From NCBI RefSeq assembly GCF_001628715.1, contig NZ_CP011120.1, forward strand, positions 2,527,501 through 2,591,500: DNA of 64,000 bases, in the 5' to 3' direction. Both the position numbers and the translations under genes were made by a program. The DNA is from Acetobacter oryzifermentans. Its GTDB lineage: Bacteria > Pseudomonadota > Alphaproteobacteria > Acetobacterales > Acetobacteraceae. Below are positions 44,465 to 53,700 of the stretch, piece after piece (position 1 is the first letter of the stretch; each line of letters begins with the position of its first letter). The notes under the pieces were generated by a model. That model ran no database searches, had not been told where the DNA came from, and saw only the letters and a program-made list of their open reading frames with translations.

Positions 44465-44815
44465 ATGCAGCGCATCATTCACCTTATGGTTACCTCACCC
44501 CCACCTGCCTCTCCTCCAGCCAGCGTCGCTCTCAAGCGGCTCTGTCGGCAGGTTGGGCTCCATGCCACAAACTGCACTGCTGCGTTTATAGATAACCGGC
44601 AGCAGGATGTGGTGCATGAAAGTGCCTTGTTCCTGCAAACCCTACACAAATTGTGGGAAAGCCAAGACGTTGATCCGGCTGAAGTATGGACAGAACTGCT
44701 GCGTAGGCTGGAAGTGGCAGAATTGCTGATGAAGCTGAACCAACCGCCGCACAGAAAAAAACGAAACGGCAAGATTGTGCGCCCTTGGCGCGTCACCACT
44801 AGCAAGCTGCCATAA
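44465..44815 (+). CDS. Phosphoribosyl-ATP pyrophosphatase-like protein
   Basis: 116 residues from the ATG at 44465 (AAGG six bases upstream). The second half reads HESALFLQTLHKLWESQDVD then WTELLRRLEVAELL, similar to the helical HisE/MazG-fold C-terminal part, but the conserved EExxE/ExxD metal-binding motifs of an active enzyme are not obvious. It may therefore be an inactive or diverged family member. It lies 21 bases after metH and 51 before cvpA. Identification is tentative. Confidence 0.5.
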   Translation: MQRIIHLMVTSPPPASPPASVALKRLCRQVGLHATNCTAAFIDNRQQDVVHESALFLQTLHKLWESQDVDPAEVWTELLRRLEVAELLMKLNQPPHRKKRNGKIVRPWRVTTSKLP

Positions 44816-44866
44816 AATACAGAAGCGCATGACAGGTCGCTCATTCATTGGCATAAAGCGTCCCTC

Positions 44867-45391
44867 ATGGCTGCCATAGATGCTCTCTCTCTGCTGATTA
44901 TTGGCCTGTCTGCCCTGCATGGCGCATGGCGGGGGTTTACGCGGCATGCGTTAGGCTTTGTCAGTTGGGGCATTGCCATTGTGCTAGCTCTGCGGTTTCA
45001 CGCAGTTTTTCTGCCCTATGTGCAGCGCTTTATCACCTCTTCTGCGGGTGCGCAGATAGGCGCCTTTATTCTGCTGCTGCTGGGCGTGCTGTGCGCTGGC
45101 TATGTGCTTTCTGCAGCTATTGTCCGAATCGTGAAAGCAACACCATTGGATGCGCTGGATCGGCTTCTTGGGCTGCTTTTTGGTATTGTGCGCGGGATGT
45201 TTTTGGTGGTCGTGCTCTTCATGGCCGCACAATGGCTTTTGCAACCCCAAGATATGGACGCCCTGACAGAAGATAGCCGACTGGCCCCTTACATCCGGCT
45301 CGGTGCATCCCATATCCAGCCATATCTACCGGATTTAAGCGCAAAAGGGGTTGCGCGGAATCCTTCTACAGGTCATGACGCCACCTTGTGA
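44867..45391 (+). CDS. cvpA: CvpA family protein
   Basis: 174 residues with four to five membrane segments (for example AQIGAFILLLLGVLCAGYVL and DRLLGLLFGIVRGMFLVVVL) and the CvpA-family core DALDRLLGLLFG. CvpA (colicin V production) is an inner-membrane protein of unclear role, usually next to purF as here. Its end overlaps a possible purF upstream start; see purF. Confidence 0.88.
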   Translation: MAAIDALSLLIIGLSALHGAWRGFTRHALGFVSWGIAIVLALRFHAVFLPYVQRFITSSAGAQIGAFILLLLGVLCAGYVLSAAIVRIVKATPLDALDRLLGLLFGIVRGMFLVVVLFMAAQWLLQPQDMDALTEDSRLAPYIRLGASHIQPYLPDLSAKGVARNPSTGHDATL

Positions 45392-45437
45392 TCCCATACG
45401 GCCAGTTTCTGACCTTCTGCGGAGGCCCTGCACGCTT

Positions 45438-46925
45438 ATGCTCGCCCATCCCACGCCGTCTGCTTCCTTACCTGATCCACTGACACTGGATGATGACCAT
45501 CCGCACGAAGAATGTGCTGTCTTTGGTGTCTGGAACGCTAAGGATGCTGCCCCCCTTACCACTCTGGGTTTGCACGCCCTTCAACACCGCGGGCAAGAAG
45601 CCGCTGGTATTGTGTGTTTTGACCCGCAGGAACGTCGCTTCCATTCTCACCGGGGCCTTGGCCTTGTCAGTGATGTGTTTGCAGATTCCCGCGTTATGGC
45701 CACGCTTAAAGGCACACGCGCCATTGGTCATAACCGCTACGCCACAACAGGCGCTACGCTGCTCCGCAACGTGCAGCCTTTGTTTGCTGAATTTGCGTTT
45801 GGCGGCTTGGCCGTTGCCCATAACGGCAACCTCACCAATGCGGACACCCTGCGCAGCGAACTTATCCGCCGTGGTTGCCTGTTCCAATCCACGACAGATT
45901 CGGAAGTTTTCATCCATCTGATTGCCATCTCTCTGTACGCAACAGTAGAAGACCGGCTGATTGATGCGCTTAAACGGGTAACCGGCGCATATTCGTTGGT
46001 TGTGCTATCTGAAGAAGCGCTGATTGGTGTGCGAGACCCCATGGGTGTGCGCCCGCTGGTGCTCGGCAAGCTGCCATCTGAAGATGGTAAACAACCTTCT
46101 TGGGTGCTCGCATCAGAAACCTGTGGTCTGGACATTATCGGCGCAGAATTTGTGCGTGATGTGGAACCGGGCGAACTGGTTGTAATTGATGAAAACGGTA
46201 TCCGCTCTTTGCGTCCATTTGGTGACACGCATCCACGCTTTTGCGTGTTTGAATACATCTACTTCGCACGCCCTGATTCTGTTCTGGAAGGCTTGCCTGT
46301 TTACGAAGTGCGTAAGCAGATCGGCCACGAACTGGCGCGCGAAAGCCATGTAGATGCAGATGTTGTGGTGCCAGTGCCCGATTCTGGTGTGCCTTCTGCT
46401 ATCGGCTATGCTGAAGCCAGCGGCATTCCTTTTGAACTGGGCATTATCCGCAACCATTACGTGGGCCGCACCTTTATCGAACCCACAGATCAGATCCGGC
46501 ATTTGGGCGTGAAGATGAAACACTCCCCCAACCGCCCTATTCTGAGCGGCAAGCGCGTTATTCTGGTGGATGATTCCATTGTGCGCGGCACCACATCCCG
46601 CAAGATTGTGGATATGGTGCGGGCTGCTGGTGCAACAGAAGTGCATATGCGCATTTCTTCCCCACCCACACGGCATTCCTGCTTTTATGGCATTGATACG
46701 CCAGAACGCAGCAAGTTGCTGGCCGCCCAGAATGATCTGAAAGCCATGGCGGAACTCATTGGCGTAGATAGCCTTGCCTTTATCTCGCTTGATGGGTTGT
46801 ATCGCGCTATGGGTTATAAAGACCGTCAGTCGAGCGATGCCCGCTATTGCGATGCCTGCTTTACGGGGGAATATCCTATCCCCCTTATTGACCATGATGC
46901 GGAATTTGGCCCGGGCACCGCCTGA
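45438..46925 (+). CDS. purF: Amidophosphoribosyltransferase
   Basis: 495 residues from the ATG at 45438 (GGAGG 12 bases upstream). An alternative ATG at 45375 would overlap cvpA. The N-terminal propeptide of 25 residues ends at Cys26 in HEECAVFG, the Ntn-hydrolase nucleophile released on maturation. The glutaminase half shows LQHRGQEAAGI and GHNRYATTG; the phosphoribosyltransferase half shows VILVDDSIVRGTTS. It performs the first committed step of purine synthesis, forming phosphoribosylamine from PRPP and glutamine. Last gene of the metH-cvpA-purF unit; a strong terminator follows. Confidence 0.95.
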   Translation: MLAHPTPSASLPDPLTLDDDHPHEECAVFGVWNAKDAAPLTTLGLHALQHRGQEAAGIVCFDPQERRFHSHRGLGLVSDVFADSRVMATLKGTRAIGHNRYATTGATLLRNVQPLFAEFAFGGLAVAHNGNLTNADTLRSELIRRGCLFQSTTDSEVFIHLIAISLYATVEDRLIDALKRVTGAYSLVVLSEEALIGVRDPMGVRPLVLGKLPSEDGKQPSWVLASETCGLDIIGAEFVRDVEPGELVVIDENGIRSLRPFGDTHPRFCVFEYIYFARPDSVLEGLPVYEVRKQIGHELARESHVDADVVVPVPDSGVPSAIGYAEASGIPFELGIIRNHYVGRTFIEPTDQIRHLGVKMKHSPNRPILSGKRVILVDDSIVRGTTSRKIVDMVRAAGATEVHMRISSPPTRHSCFYGIDTPERSKLLAAQNDLKAMAELIGVDSLAFISLDGLYRAMGYKDRQSSDARYCDACFTGEYPIPLIDHDAEFGPGTA

Positions 46926-46945
46926 AGCCAGCATTCTCACCAAAT

Positions 46946-46975
46946 AAAAAAGCGGCCAAGTTGGCCGCTTTTTTT
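46946..46975. terminator. Strong bidirectional terminator after purF
   Basis: A5 then AGCGGCCAA, central G, TTGGCCGCT, then T7. Perfect nine-base arms (46951-46969). It ends purF and the convergent pqiABC transcript. Confidence 0.95.
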
Positions 46976-47007
46976 GTAACCTTTATTCTCCACGCTTTCG
47001 CGCAAGA

Positions 47008-47706
47008 TCACCCATGCTGTGCTTTCTTGCGCACAATAGTATGCCGCCCAGAAGATTGCCCGGAAGGAAGCTGGCGCAACTGCTGCGCAGCAACATCTGC
47101 CAATTGGCCCAGAAGCTGGCTTAACACCTGTACCATTGGCATGGTGGCACTGGCCTGTGTGCCTTGCAGTGTAAAGTTCTGCATATAATACTGCTCATCC
47201 TTACCGGGAGCGCCAGCAGAAGCAGGCTGGATGGATAACGTGGCATCCAACTCCACATTACCTGATGGGCCAGTTGAGAAGCGGCTGATGGACATATCCA
47301 CATAGGCCTCTGGTTCTGTCGCCACTGTATCATTCTCTACAAACACGCCTGTACCCGGCAGGCGCTGTGCCAGATCACCCGCCATAACGCGGCTGATCTG
47401 TGCTGGCAGAGAATCACTCCATGCATCAGCAGAAGATACTGTAAGTTTATAGCCACTATCTGCCGTAACAATCCGATCCCGATCCAGACCAGATGCCACG
47501 GTTGGTAGGCGCACTTCTACAAAGCGCGGGCCACCCGGTTGCGGTTGGCCGGGCGTAACCGCCAATGTGTAAAGTGAAGGGCTACCGCCAGAGCATGCGG
47601 TTAGCGTAACAGCCATAACACCCAACCCGGCCACACCACTCAGGCGGAGCAACATACGCCGGTCAAGACGGGTGTTCATGGGCTTACAAGAAACAGTTTG
47701 CGTCAT
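47008..47706 (-). CDS. pqiC: PqiC-like lipoprotein
   Basis: 232 residues from the ATG at 47706 (AGGA about ten bases before it, in the end of pqiB). A lipobox is clear: VMAVTLTACSGG, Cys at about residue 38, preceded by RRMLLRLSG like a long or Tat-like signal. The body matches the ABC_trans_aux/PqiC family (LYTLAVTPGQPQ; RLPTVASGLDRDRIV). PqiC anchors the outer-membrane end of the PqiB lipid tunnel. Four bases separate it from pqiB. The C-terminus is Gln-rich and basic. Confidence 0.9.
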   Translation of the reverse strand: MTQTVSCKPMNTRLDRRMLLRLSGVAGLGVMAVTLTACSGGSPSLYTLAVTPGQPQPGGPRFVEVRLPTVASGLDRDRIVTADSGYKLTVSSADAWSDSLPAQISRVMAGDLAQRLPGTGVFVENDTVATEPEAYVDMSISRFSTGPSGNVELDATLSIQPASAGAPGKDEQYYMQNFTLQGTQASATMPMVQVLSQLLGQLADVAAQQLRQLPSGQSSGRHTIVRKKAQHG

Positions 47707-47710
47707 GATC

Positions 47711-49420
47711 TTATCGTCCTGAAAGCAGTGCGGAAGGATGATTGGTCAGGAAGTCTGACAGGAAACGCAGGGAGCGCGCTGTCTGCCCCAACTGCACCAC
47801 CATGGATTGCAGATTGCGATGGAAATCACTGTTGCCGCCATAACTGGCCAGCAAGCGGTTGGCATTTTGCAGGGTTTGATCAAGCTGCTGTGCCATTTCT
47901 GGTAGACGCTTGCTCAACGGTGCCATGCCGTTGCGCAGATCCTTTGTAAGAGCCTGCAGGTTCTGCATGGAATTCCGCAACCCAACCAGAGACTGCTTTA
48001 CGTCTGGGCTCACCAGTGTCTGATCTGCATGGGCTAGCAGGTTATTGGCGTTTGTACCAATCTGTTCAAATGGCATCGCGGCCAAACGAGATGTAATGGT
48101 GGACAGGGAATCCATAATCCCGCCCATACCACCAGCTTGGCTTGGAATAACCAGCGTTGCGCCTTCCATGCTGGTTGTAGCGGGCGCTGGGTTCTTGATA
48201 AAGTTGAGGGAAATCATCCCCTCACCCGTCAGAAAGCTCACGCTATCTGTTGAGGCACGCAGGCCGTTCGCTACCAAAGTGCGGAACATGTCTGTCAGAT
48301 TATTATTCCGTAGCTCAGCCGAAGACAGCACACGTTCAGGCTGCACTTCCATGCCAATACGTACGCGCGGATGCCCGGGGTTGGAGCTTAGGTCCAGCTT
48401 TACACTGGTTACATTCCCCACCTGAATCCCAAACATCGTCACCTGGCTGCCAACATCCAGACCTTTGACAGAAGACATCACATAAGTAGCAAGGGGCACG
48501 CGCTCACGGTAGCCCGCATTATCTGCATCCTCATGCGTGTCATACAGCTTGAACACCGTATTAGCCGGAGCCTCTGATGCCGGGTGCATGCGGCTTTCTG
48601 CAACAGGTGGCAAACCAAAAGCCACGCCACCAGAAAACAAAGCCTGCAAGGATTGCAGCTGCACTTTAAGCCCACCGGCACCAAATCCAACCTTAACGCC
48701 AGACACATTCCAGAAGCGGGAATTGGTGTTCAGGTAATGGTCATAAGGGTCGCGCACAAAAATCTGGATCATCACCGGGCCGCGGCCGCCGGGTGGCATG
48801 GTGTACCCCAGCACTTCCCCAACATCCACATCACGGAAGAAAACAGGGGCGCCCTGCCCGATAGACCCAATATTACCCGCTACCAGCGTGTAAATACGGC
48901 CCGGCTGATCAGACCGCACACCCGGGGGCGCTTCCAACCCTTCAAACGTTGTGGTGCGTTTGCCTGCCGGGTGGCCATTTTTGTTCAGGCCAGGATCAAA
49001 CGCAATATACGCACCAGACATCAGGGTTTCCAAACCGGTAATGCTGGCCCCATTGATACGCGGACGCACAACCCAAAACCGGCCGCTATCCGTAAGCATA
49101 TCATTCGTACCCTTGTTCATACGGATACGCACTTTGACATGCCGCAGATCATCAGTCAGCGAAACATCTTCCACCGTACCTAAAACCACAGATTTGTTTT
49201 TCACCTGTGTCTGGCCGCTGGTCAAACCATCTGCCGTATCAAATACAACGGTAATTTCTGGCCCGTTATCCATAAAACTGCGCCAGACCAGAAAGCCCGC
49301 AATCAGTACGGAAACAATGGGGATAATCCAGATAATGGAAAACCGAATGCGCCTTACCAGAGCATCCTGAGCACTTTCCCCTTCTGGAGGAGAGAAATGA
49401 TTATGACTGTGTCCGTTCAC
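47711..49420 (-). CDS. pqiB: PqiB-like MCE tunnel protein
   Basis: 569 residues from the GTG at 49420, which overlaps the pqiA stop by four bases (GTGA) and has GGA six bases upstream; the longer frame to 49447 would need an unlikely TTG start. One transmembrane helix (about 25-48) precedes three MCE domains (starting at about 57, 175 and 305), then a long helical C-terminus, the E. coli PqiB layout. It forms a periplasm-spanning hexameric tunnel for lipids. Middle gene of pqiA-pqiB-pqiC. Confidence 0.93.
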   Translation of the reverse strand: MNGHSHNHFSPPEGESAQDALVRRIRFSIIWIIPIVSVLIAGFLVWRSFMDNGPEITVVFDTADGLTSGQTQVKNKSVVLGTVEDVSLTDDLRHVKVRIRMNKGTNDMLTDSGRFWVVRPRINGASITGLETLMSGAYIAFDPGLNKNGHPAGKRTTTFEGLEAPPGVRSDQPGRIYTLVAGNIGSIGQGAPVFFRDVDVGEVLGYTMPPGGRGPVMIQIFVRDPYDHYLNTNSRFWNVSGVKVGFGAGGLKVQLQSLQALFSGGVAFGLPPVAESRMHPASEAPANTVFKLYDTHEDADNAGYRERVPLATYVMSSVKGLDVGSQVTMFGIQVGNVTSVKLDLSSNPGHPRVRIGMEVQPERVLSSAELRNNNLTDMFRTLVANGLRASTDSVSFLTGEGMISLNFIKNPAPATTSMEGATLVIPSQAGGMGGIMDSLSTITSRLAAMPFEQIGTNANNLLAHADQTLVSPDVKQSLVGLRNSMQNLQALTKDLRNGMAPLSKRLPEMAQQLDQTLQNANRLLASYGGNSDFHRNLQSMVVQLGQTARSLRFLSDFLTNHPSALLSGR

Positions 49421-50886
49421 GCCCTGTCCGGCTCCATGTTGTCCCAATATGCAGCGGCCTCAATTTTTGCCGGACAATTTTGCCCGGCATCGGCTGGGGC
49501 CGTATCGCCGTTTTTGCCCGCTGCATCCCACATCAGCCGAGGGTCAAATGCATGCACTGCAAAAATTGTCAGCACCACTACGGCGGCAAAACATACCACA
49601 CCACCATTGGCGCTGATGCTGGCCATACTGCTGAAGCGCACCATAGCCACCAGAATGGAAACCATGAACACGTCAATCATAGACCAGCGCCCGATAACAT
49701 CTACCAGCCTGTAAAGTCTGGATCGAGCAGGCAGATTTCGTGCAGAATGGCACTTGGTGCTGATCACCATAAACATCAGCCCGATAATTTTAAGAACGGG
49801 CACCAGCACACTGGCAAAAAGTACCAACAGGGAAAGCGGGATCATGTTGCTCTCCCACAGCTCTATGGCCCCTTCCACAATAGTATGCCCTGTTCCCGCA
49901 CCCAGCCGGATAACGGTCATAACCGGGTAAATATTGGCAGGCAGGTAAAACACCACCGCAGAAACAAGCAGCGCCACAGTGCGGGCAATGCTGTCTGGCT
50001 TGCGTTGCCGCAACACATGCCCACAGCGTGGGCAAAAACCCAGTGGAGCTGTTTGATCCAACTTTTCATCAAACACCAGCACCGCAGAGCAAGAAAGGCA
50101 GGATACCATATGGCTGGCTGGTGGGATCTGATCATCCGGCCCGATTTCTTCGCAGGTCAGACGCACACGTTGATTATCCATCCGCCGCAAACTGGTATCT
50201 GTTTGCCTGCGTCGCCAAATCAGTTCCGTATCCAAAGTGGCATCTGTGGCAGACATGGTAACCATAAGTGAGGCAACCAGAAAGACCGCTGCCCCAACTT
50301 GTACGTAAGCCATATCTGACAGCTTGGTATAGGCCACGAAAACGCCCAGAATATATACTTCCACCATCGACCACGGGCGTAAACGTTCATACCACTTCAG
50401 AAGATGCGGCACCCAGAACGGCAGCTTGGGCTGAAGCGCGCCCACCAGCACAAGCATCATCATGCTGATAACAAGCCCCGGCACAATAATGGTGGCTATT
50501 GCCACCAACACGCCAATTTCGCCCCAGCCCTCATGCAGTAATTCTATCGGGCCGGTAAGGATATCTACGGTTCTCTCCCGCCCATACAGATCCAACATCA
50601 TCAAGGTGGAAAGCAGCATGGCCAGGTAGAGAGATGCCGAACTGATGCAAAAGGCCAATGGCGTTGCGATAGGAGAGGTACGATTACGCCGATCCAGCAA
50701 CTGCCCACACCGACAACACCGTGCCTGTGTTCCGGGCTTAAGCTCTGAAAGGTGCTGGTAATGGCCACAACAGGGGCATTCAACAATACCCTGCACAAGC
50801 CGAACATGCCGCTTTTCATCAACCGGAACATTCTGCCCGGGATTAAGGGCCTCCCGCACCAGGCCAAATAACTGCGACATATTCAT
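49417..50886 (-). CDS. pqiA: PqiA-like inner-membrane protein, two zinc-ribbon/TM modules
   Basis: 489 residues, longer than E. coli PqiA (about 417). Two repeated modules each start with a four-Cys ribbon (CPCCGHYQ / CCRCGQLLD at about 38-65; CLSCSAVLVF / CPRCGHVLR at about 258-290) followed by about four membrane helices. PqiA is the inner-membrane partner that feeds lipid into PqiB. First gene of the operon; no clear ribosome site is visible. Expression in E. coli is induced by paraquat; regulation here is unknown. Confidence 0.92.
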   Translation of the reverse strand: MNMSQLFGLVREALNPGQNVPVDEKRHVRLVQGIVECPCCGHYQHLSELKPGTQARCCRCGQLLDRRNRTSPIATPLAFCISSASLYLAMLLSTLMMLDLYGRERTVDILTGPIELLHEGWGEIGVLVAIATIIVPGLVISMMMLVLVGALQPKLPFWVPHLLKWYERLRPWSMVEVYILGVFVAYTKLSDMAYVQVGAAVFLVASLMVTMSATDATLDTELIWRRRQTDTSLRRMDNQRVRLTCEEIGPDDQIPPASHMVSCLSCSAVLVFDEKLDQTAPLGFCPRCGHVLRQRKPDSIARTVALLVSAVVFYLPANIYPVMTVIRLGAGTGHTIVEGAIELWESNMIPLSLLVLFASVLVPVLKIIGLMFMVISTKCHSARNLPARSRLYRLVDVIGRWSMIDVFMVSILVAMVRFSSMASISANGGVVCFAAVVVLTIFAVHAFDPRLMWDAAGKNGDTAPADAGQNCPAKIEAAAYWDNMEPDRA

Positions 50887-51057
50887 ACGGATAGTTCTTA
50901 AAACGAAAAAACCGTTCCGTCACACTCAAAACAGAATGGCACCCCTGCTTAAAGCCAGAAATGCCGTTTTGTTGTTGTTCAAGTCACCGGGTGAATTGCA
51001 ATTTCTCCTTGCGTAGGCATGGGGATCATGATAGTCACCGCCCCGCAAACAAAATGT

Positions 51058-51130
51058 GCCCGCTTAGCTCAGTTGGTAGAGCACGTCATTCGTAATGATG
51101 GGGCCGGTGGTTCGAATCCGCCAGCGGGCA
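51058..51130 (+). tRNA. tRNA-Thr (anticodon CGU)
   Basis: A 73-base cloverleaf. Acceptor GCCCGCT pairs with AGCGGGC; the D arm TAGCTCAGTTGGTAGAGCA is canonical; the anticodon stem-loop TCATTCGTAATGA carries CGT; the T arm GGTGGTTCGAATCCGCC fits. The 3' CCA is not encoded, unlike the tRNA-Lys in this window. Confidence 0.97.
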
Positions 51131-51218
51131 TTTCCTTTTGCACTTCCCAAAATACTGAATACGCTTTTGCATTATGCTGTAGAATTGCGTTTTATATCCA
51201 CCCAATCAAACAGATTTA

Positions 51219-52907
51219 TTACTTTGGTGGCGTATTCAGCTTGTACAAACTTATAAGCAAATGGCGGCCGTTAGAATAATTCATTCCACCTACAGTGCCC
51301 AGACTGACGGCATCTTTCGCTTTATTCCCCAGCGCTGCCATAAATACTGAGATATCTCGCTTATCAACAAGCGCGACCGTGCATTTTGCATCTGCCTTCA
51401 TGGCTGATGCCGCATTTTCTGCGCCTGTTAGCAGCACTTTGCCCCCAAGCAGAAAGACCAGACTGGGTTCAGAAAATGACACTGAAACAACATGCGACTC
51501 TGCACATGGTTGGTGTGCCTGCACCAGTGCTGTCAGGCGTGGTGCCAACCAGATGCTCTGAATCTGCGGCACAACAACTGTAAACAGCCCCACATAAAGC
51601 AGTACGGCAGCAGCCACACTGCTTAACGCTGCCTGCTGCAAACGCGCACGCGTAATGTACCACGCAGAAAGACCAACAAGCGGCAACACACCCACAGCCA
51701 AAACAATTGCTGCTACAGATATCTGGTGTTCAAGCACCCAAACAAGCGTTGGACCGGCAACCGCCAAGGCAATACCTACCAAAGCCCATGCAACAGCATA
51801 AATGCCTAGCAATACCTTGCCCCAAACACGAACAGGCCAATTGCGCCATACATCCCCACCCTGAACCAGAAACGCGGCTGTAAGAATGGCAATAGCTGGA
51901 TAAGTAGGCAGCACGTAATGCGGAAGCTTTGTAGCAATAGCTTCAAACACCAGCCAATGCGGCATAATCCAGCACAGCAAATAGCGCACAGTCTCTTGCT
52001 TACGCGCATGCCAAACCAAGGGCACCACGCACGCAGCGAAAAACGATCCAGGCCAGAACGCCAGCAGGAAAACCAGCAGATGGTAACCTGGCGGCAGCCC
52101 ATGCGCTTGCTGCCCGGAAGCCACTTTGCCTAAAAAATTGGTGCCAACAGCATTCCGAAAAAATTCACCGTGGCTCACAACCCCAATAGCTACACACCAC
52201 GGCACCAGAATAGCAGCAGACAAAAGCCAGCCCCATGCCGGACGCATTCTGCGCCACAAACCGAAATCCCGCTCCAGCATCCCCAACACCAGTGGTGTGG
52301 CAAGAGATGGGATAAGAATGACCGGCCCTTTCAACATCAAGCCGCAGCCAATAGCGCCCCAATACAGCAAAGCCCGTTTGACTGGTGTGGCCACGCCTTG
52401 CTGGCAATCTCGCAAAGCACCTGTTAGCGCCAATTGGGCCAGCAGCACCGTAAGCAACAAGCAGGAATCGATCGTAGCCATCCGGCTTTCTGCTGCCACC
52501 AGAACAGAAGCCATAAACAGCAAACCCGCACCAAGTCCGGCCGATGCTCCAAACAGCATGGAGCCAATAAGCGCCGTTAGAACAACGGCACCAGACATGG
52601 CCAAAAGCGAGGGAATGCGATACGGCCATACAACCCGCTGATGCTGCATGCCTGTAAGAGAAACAGCAGCAGCCTCCAGCCAGTAAATACCAGCGGGCTG
52701 TAAATAACGTGGTTTGTCCTGAAAGCGCACATCTACAAAGTTGTGCGATTCTAGCATCTGCGCCGTGGCTTCCATGTATCGGGGTTCATCCCGATCGAAT
52801 GGTGGCGTAACGGCCCGTCCCGGCAAAAACAGCAAAAAAGCAGCAAGGCCTAAGAGCAGCAGGGCTTTAATAGAAAGTGGTTGGTGACCGTTTTTCTGCT
52901 TCAGCAT
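51219..52907 (-). CDS. ArnT-like lipid-linked glycosyltransferase
   Basis: 562 residues with about a dozen membrane helices and the GT39/GT83 loop after the first helix: TPPFDRDEPRYMEATAQML, whose Asp-Glu pair is essential in ArnT and PMT enzymes. These enzymes move a sugar from a polyprenyl-phosphate carrier to lipid A or protein on the periplasmic side. The GT2 gene upstream overlaps it by seven bases and would make the carrier-linked sugar. The identity of the sugar and acceptor is unknown. No arn operon genes are nearby. Confidence 0.88.
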   Translation of the reverse strand: MLKQKNGHQPLSIKALLLLGLAAFLLFLPGRAVTPPFDRDEPRYMEATAQMLESHNFVDVRFQDKPRYLQPAGIYWLEAAAVSLTGMQHQRVVWPYRIPSLLAMSGAVVLTALIGSMLFGASAGLGAGLLFMASVLVAAESRMATIDSCLLLTVLLAQLALTGALRDCQQGVATPVKRALLYWGAIGCGLMLKGPVILIPSLATPLVLGMLERDFGLWRRMRPAWGWLLSAAILVPWCVAIGVVSHGEFFRNAVGTNFLGKVASGQQAHGLPPGYHLLVFLLAFWPGSFFAACVVPLVWHARKQETVRYLLCWIMPHWLVFEAIATKLPHYVLPTYPAIAILTAAFLVQGGDVWRNWPVRVWGKVLLGIYAVAWALVGIALAVAGPTLVWVLEHQISVAAIVLAVGVLPLVGLSAWYITRARLQQAALSSVAAAVLLYVGLFTVVVPQIQSIWLAPRLTALVQAHQPCAESHVVSVSFSEPSLVFLLGGKVLLTGAENAASAMKADAKCTVALVDKRDISVFMAALGNKAKDAVSLGTVGGMNYSNGRHLLISLYKLNTPPK

Positions 52908-53674
52908 TCACGAATCGATTTTGGAAGATGTGTGCGATTCCGTAACCACATCACGCCCAGCAGATCCCGCACCCCAACGACAGCACGATTGAAGTTGGTA
53001 TATTTAGACTGCCCATGCAAACGCGGCCTGTGTGTAACTGGGTGACACACCAACGGCACACCGTAAGATGCAAACAATGCCGGAAGAAAACGATGCAAAC
53101 CTTCAAACTGCGGCAAGCGCAGAAAGTCTGCTCGCTGAAAAATTTTGATCGGCGCACCTGTATCCGGGCACTGATCATTTAGTAATTTTTGTCGCAGCCC
53201 GTTAGCGAAACGTGTTGCAAACCGGCGAGACCAATCATCTTTACGGCGCGTGCGCACCCCTACAACAAGCGGTGGCCTACCCTTGGTAGCCTGTGCCTGC
53301 GCAAGGGAAATCAACTTACCAAGTTCACGCGGATCATCCTGGCCATCGCCATCAATTGTGGCAATCCAAGTCCCTCGGGCAGTTGTAATGCCTGTACGCA
53401 ACGCGGCAGACTTACCGCAACGCCGATCATGAGAAAGAATACGCAAGTTCGGCAAACACTCATCCCGCAAGCGTTGCAAAACTTCTACGGTTTGATCTTG
53501 GCTGCCGTCATCCACAAAAACAACTTCGGCCGCAGGCAATTGCTGCATGGCCTCGGCTAATTCTCGGCAAACCTGTGGCAGGTTATCCTGTTCATCCAAA
53601 ACAGCAATAACGATGCTCAGTACGAACTGAGCATCGTTATGCTGTGACGGTGCGGCTGAAACCAGACCTGTCAC
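52901..53674 (-). CDS. GT2 polyprenyl-phosphate sugar synthase (DPM1/ArnC-like)
   Basis: 257 residues. GT-A motifs: VVFVDDGSQDQTVEVLQRL, AALRTGITTARGTWIATIDG then DGQDDPREL (DxD type), and PDTGAPIKIFQRADFLRL, as in dolichol- or undecaprenyl-phosphate sugar synthases. It lacks the C-terminal membrane helices of ArnC, thus resembles the short DPM1 form. It would charge a lipid carrier with a sugar for the ArnT-like protein that follows (seven-base overlap). Confidence 0.88.
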   Translation of the reverse strand: MTGLVSAAPSQHNDAQFVLSIVIAVLDEQDNLPQVCRELAEAMQQLPAAEVVFVDDGSQDQTVEVLQRLRDECLPNLRILSHDRRCGKSAALRTGITTARGTWIATIDGDGQDDPRELGKLISLAQAQATKGRPPLVVGVRTRRKDDWSRRFATRFANGLRQKLLNDQCPDTGAPIKIFQRADFLRLPQFEGLHRFLPALFASYGVPLVCHPVTHRPRLHGQSKYTNFNRAVVGVRDLLGVMWLRNRTHLPKSIREC

Positions 53675-53700
53675 ATCTTCACCATTCAGCTGATAATGTT

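Noticed and set aside
51058..51130. tRNA-Thr as an attachment site for an integrated element
   Set aside because: No integrase gene, no direct repeat of the tRNA end and only housekeeping-type genes on both sides.
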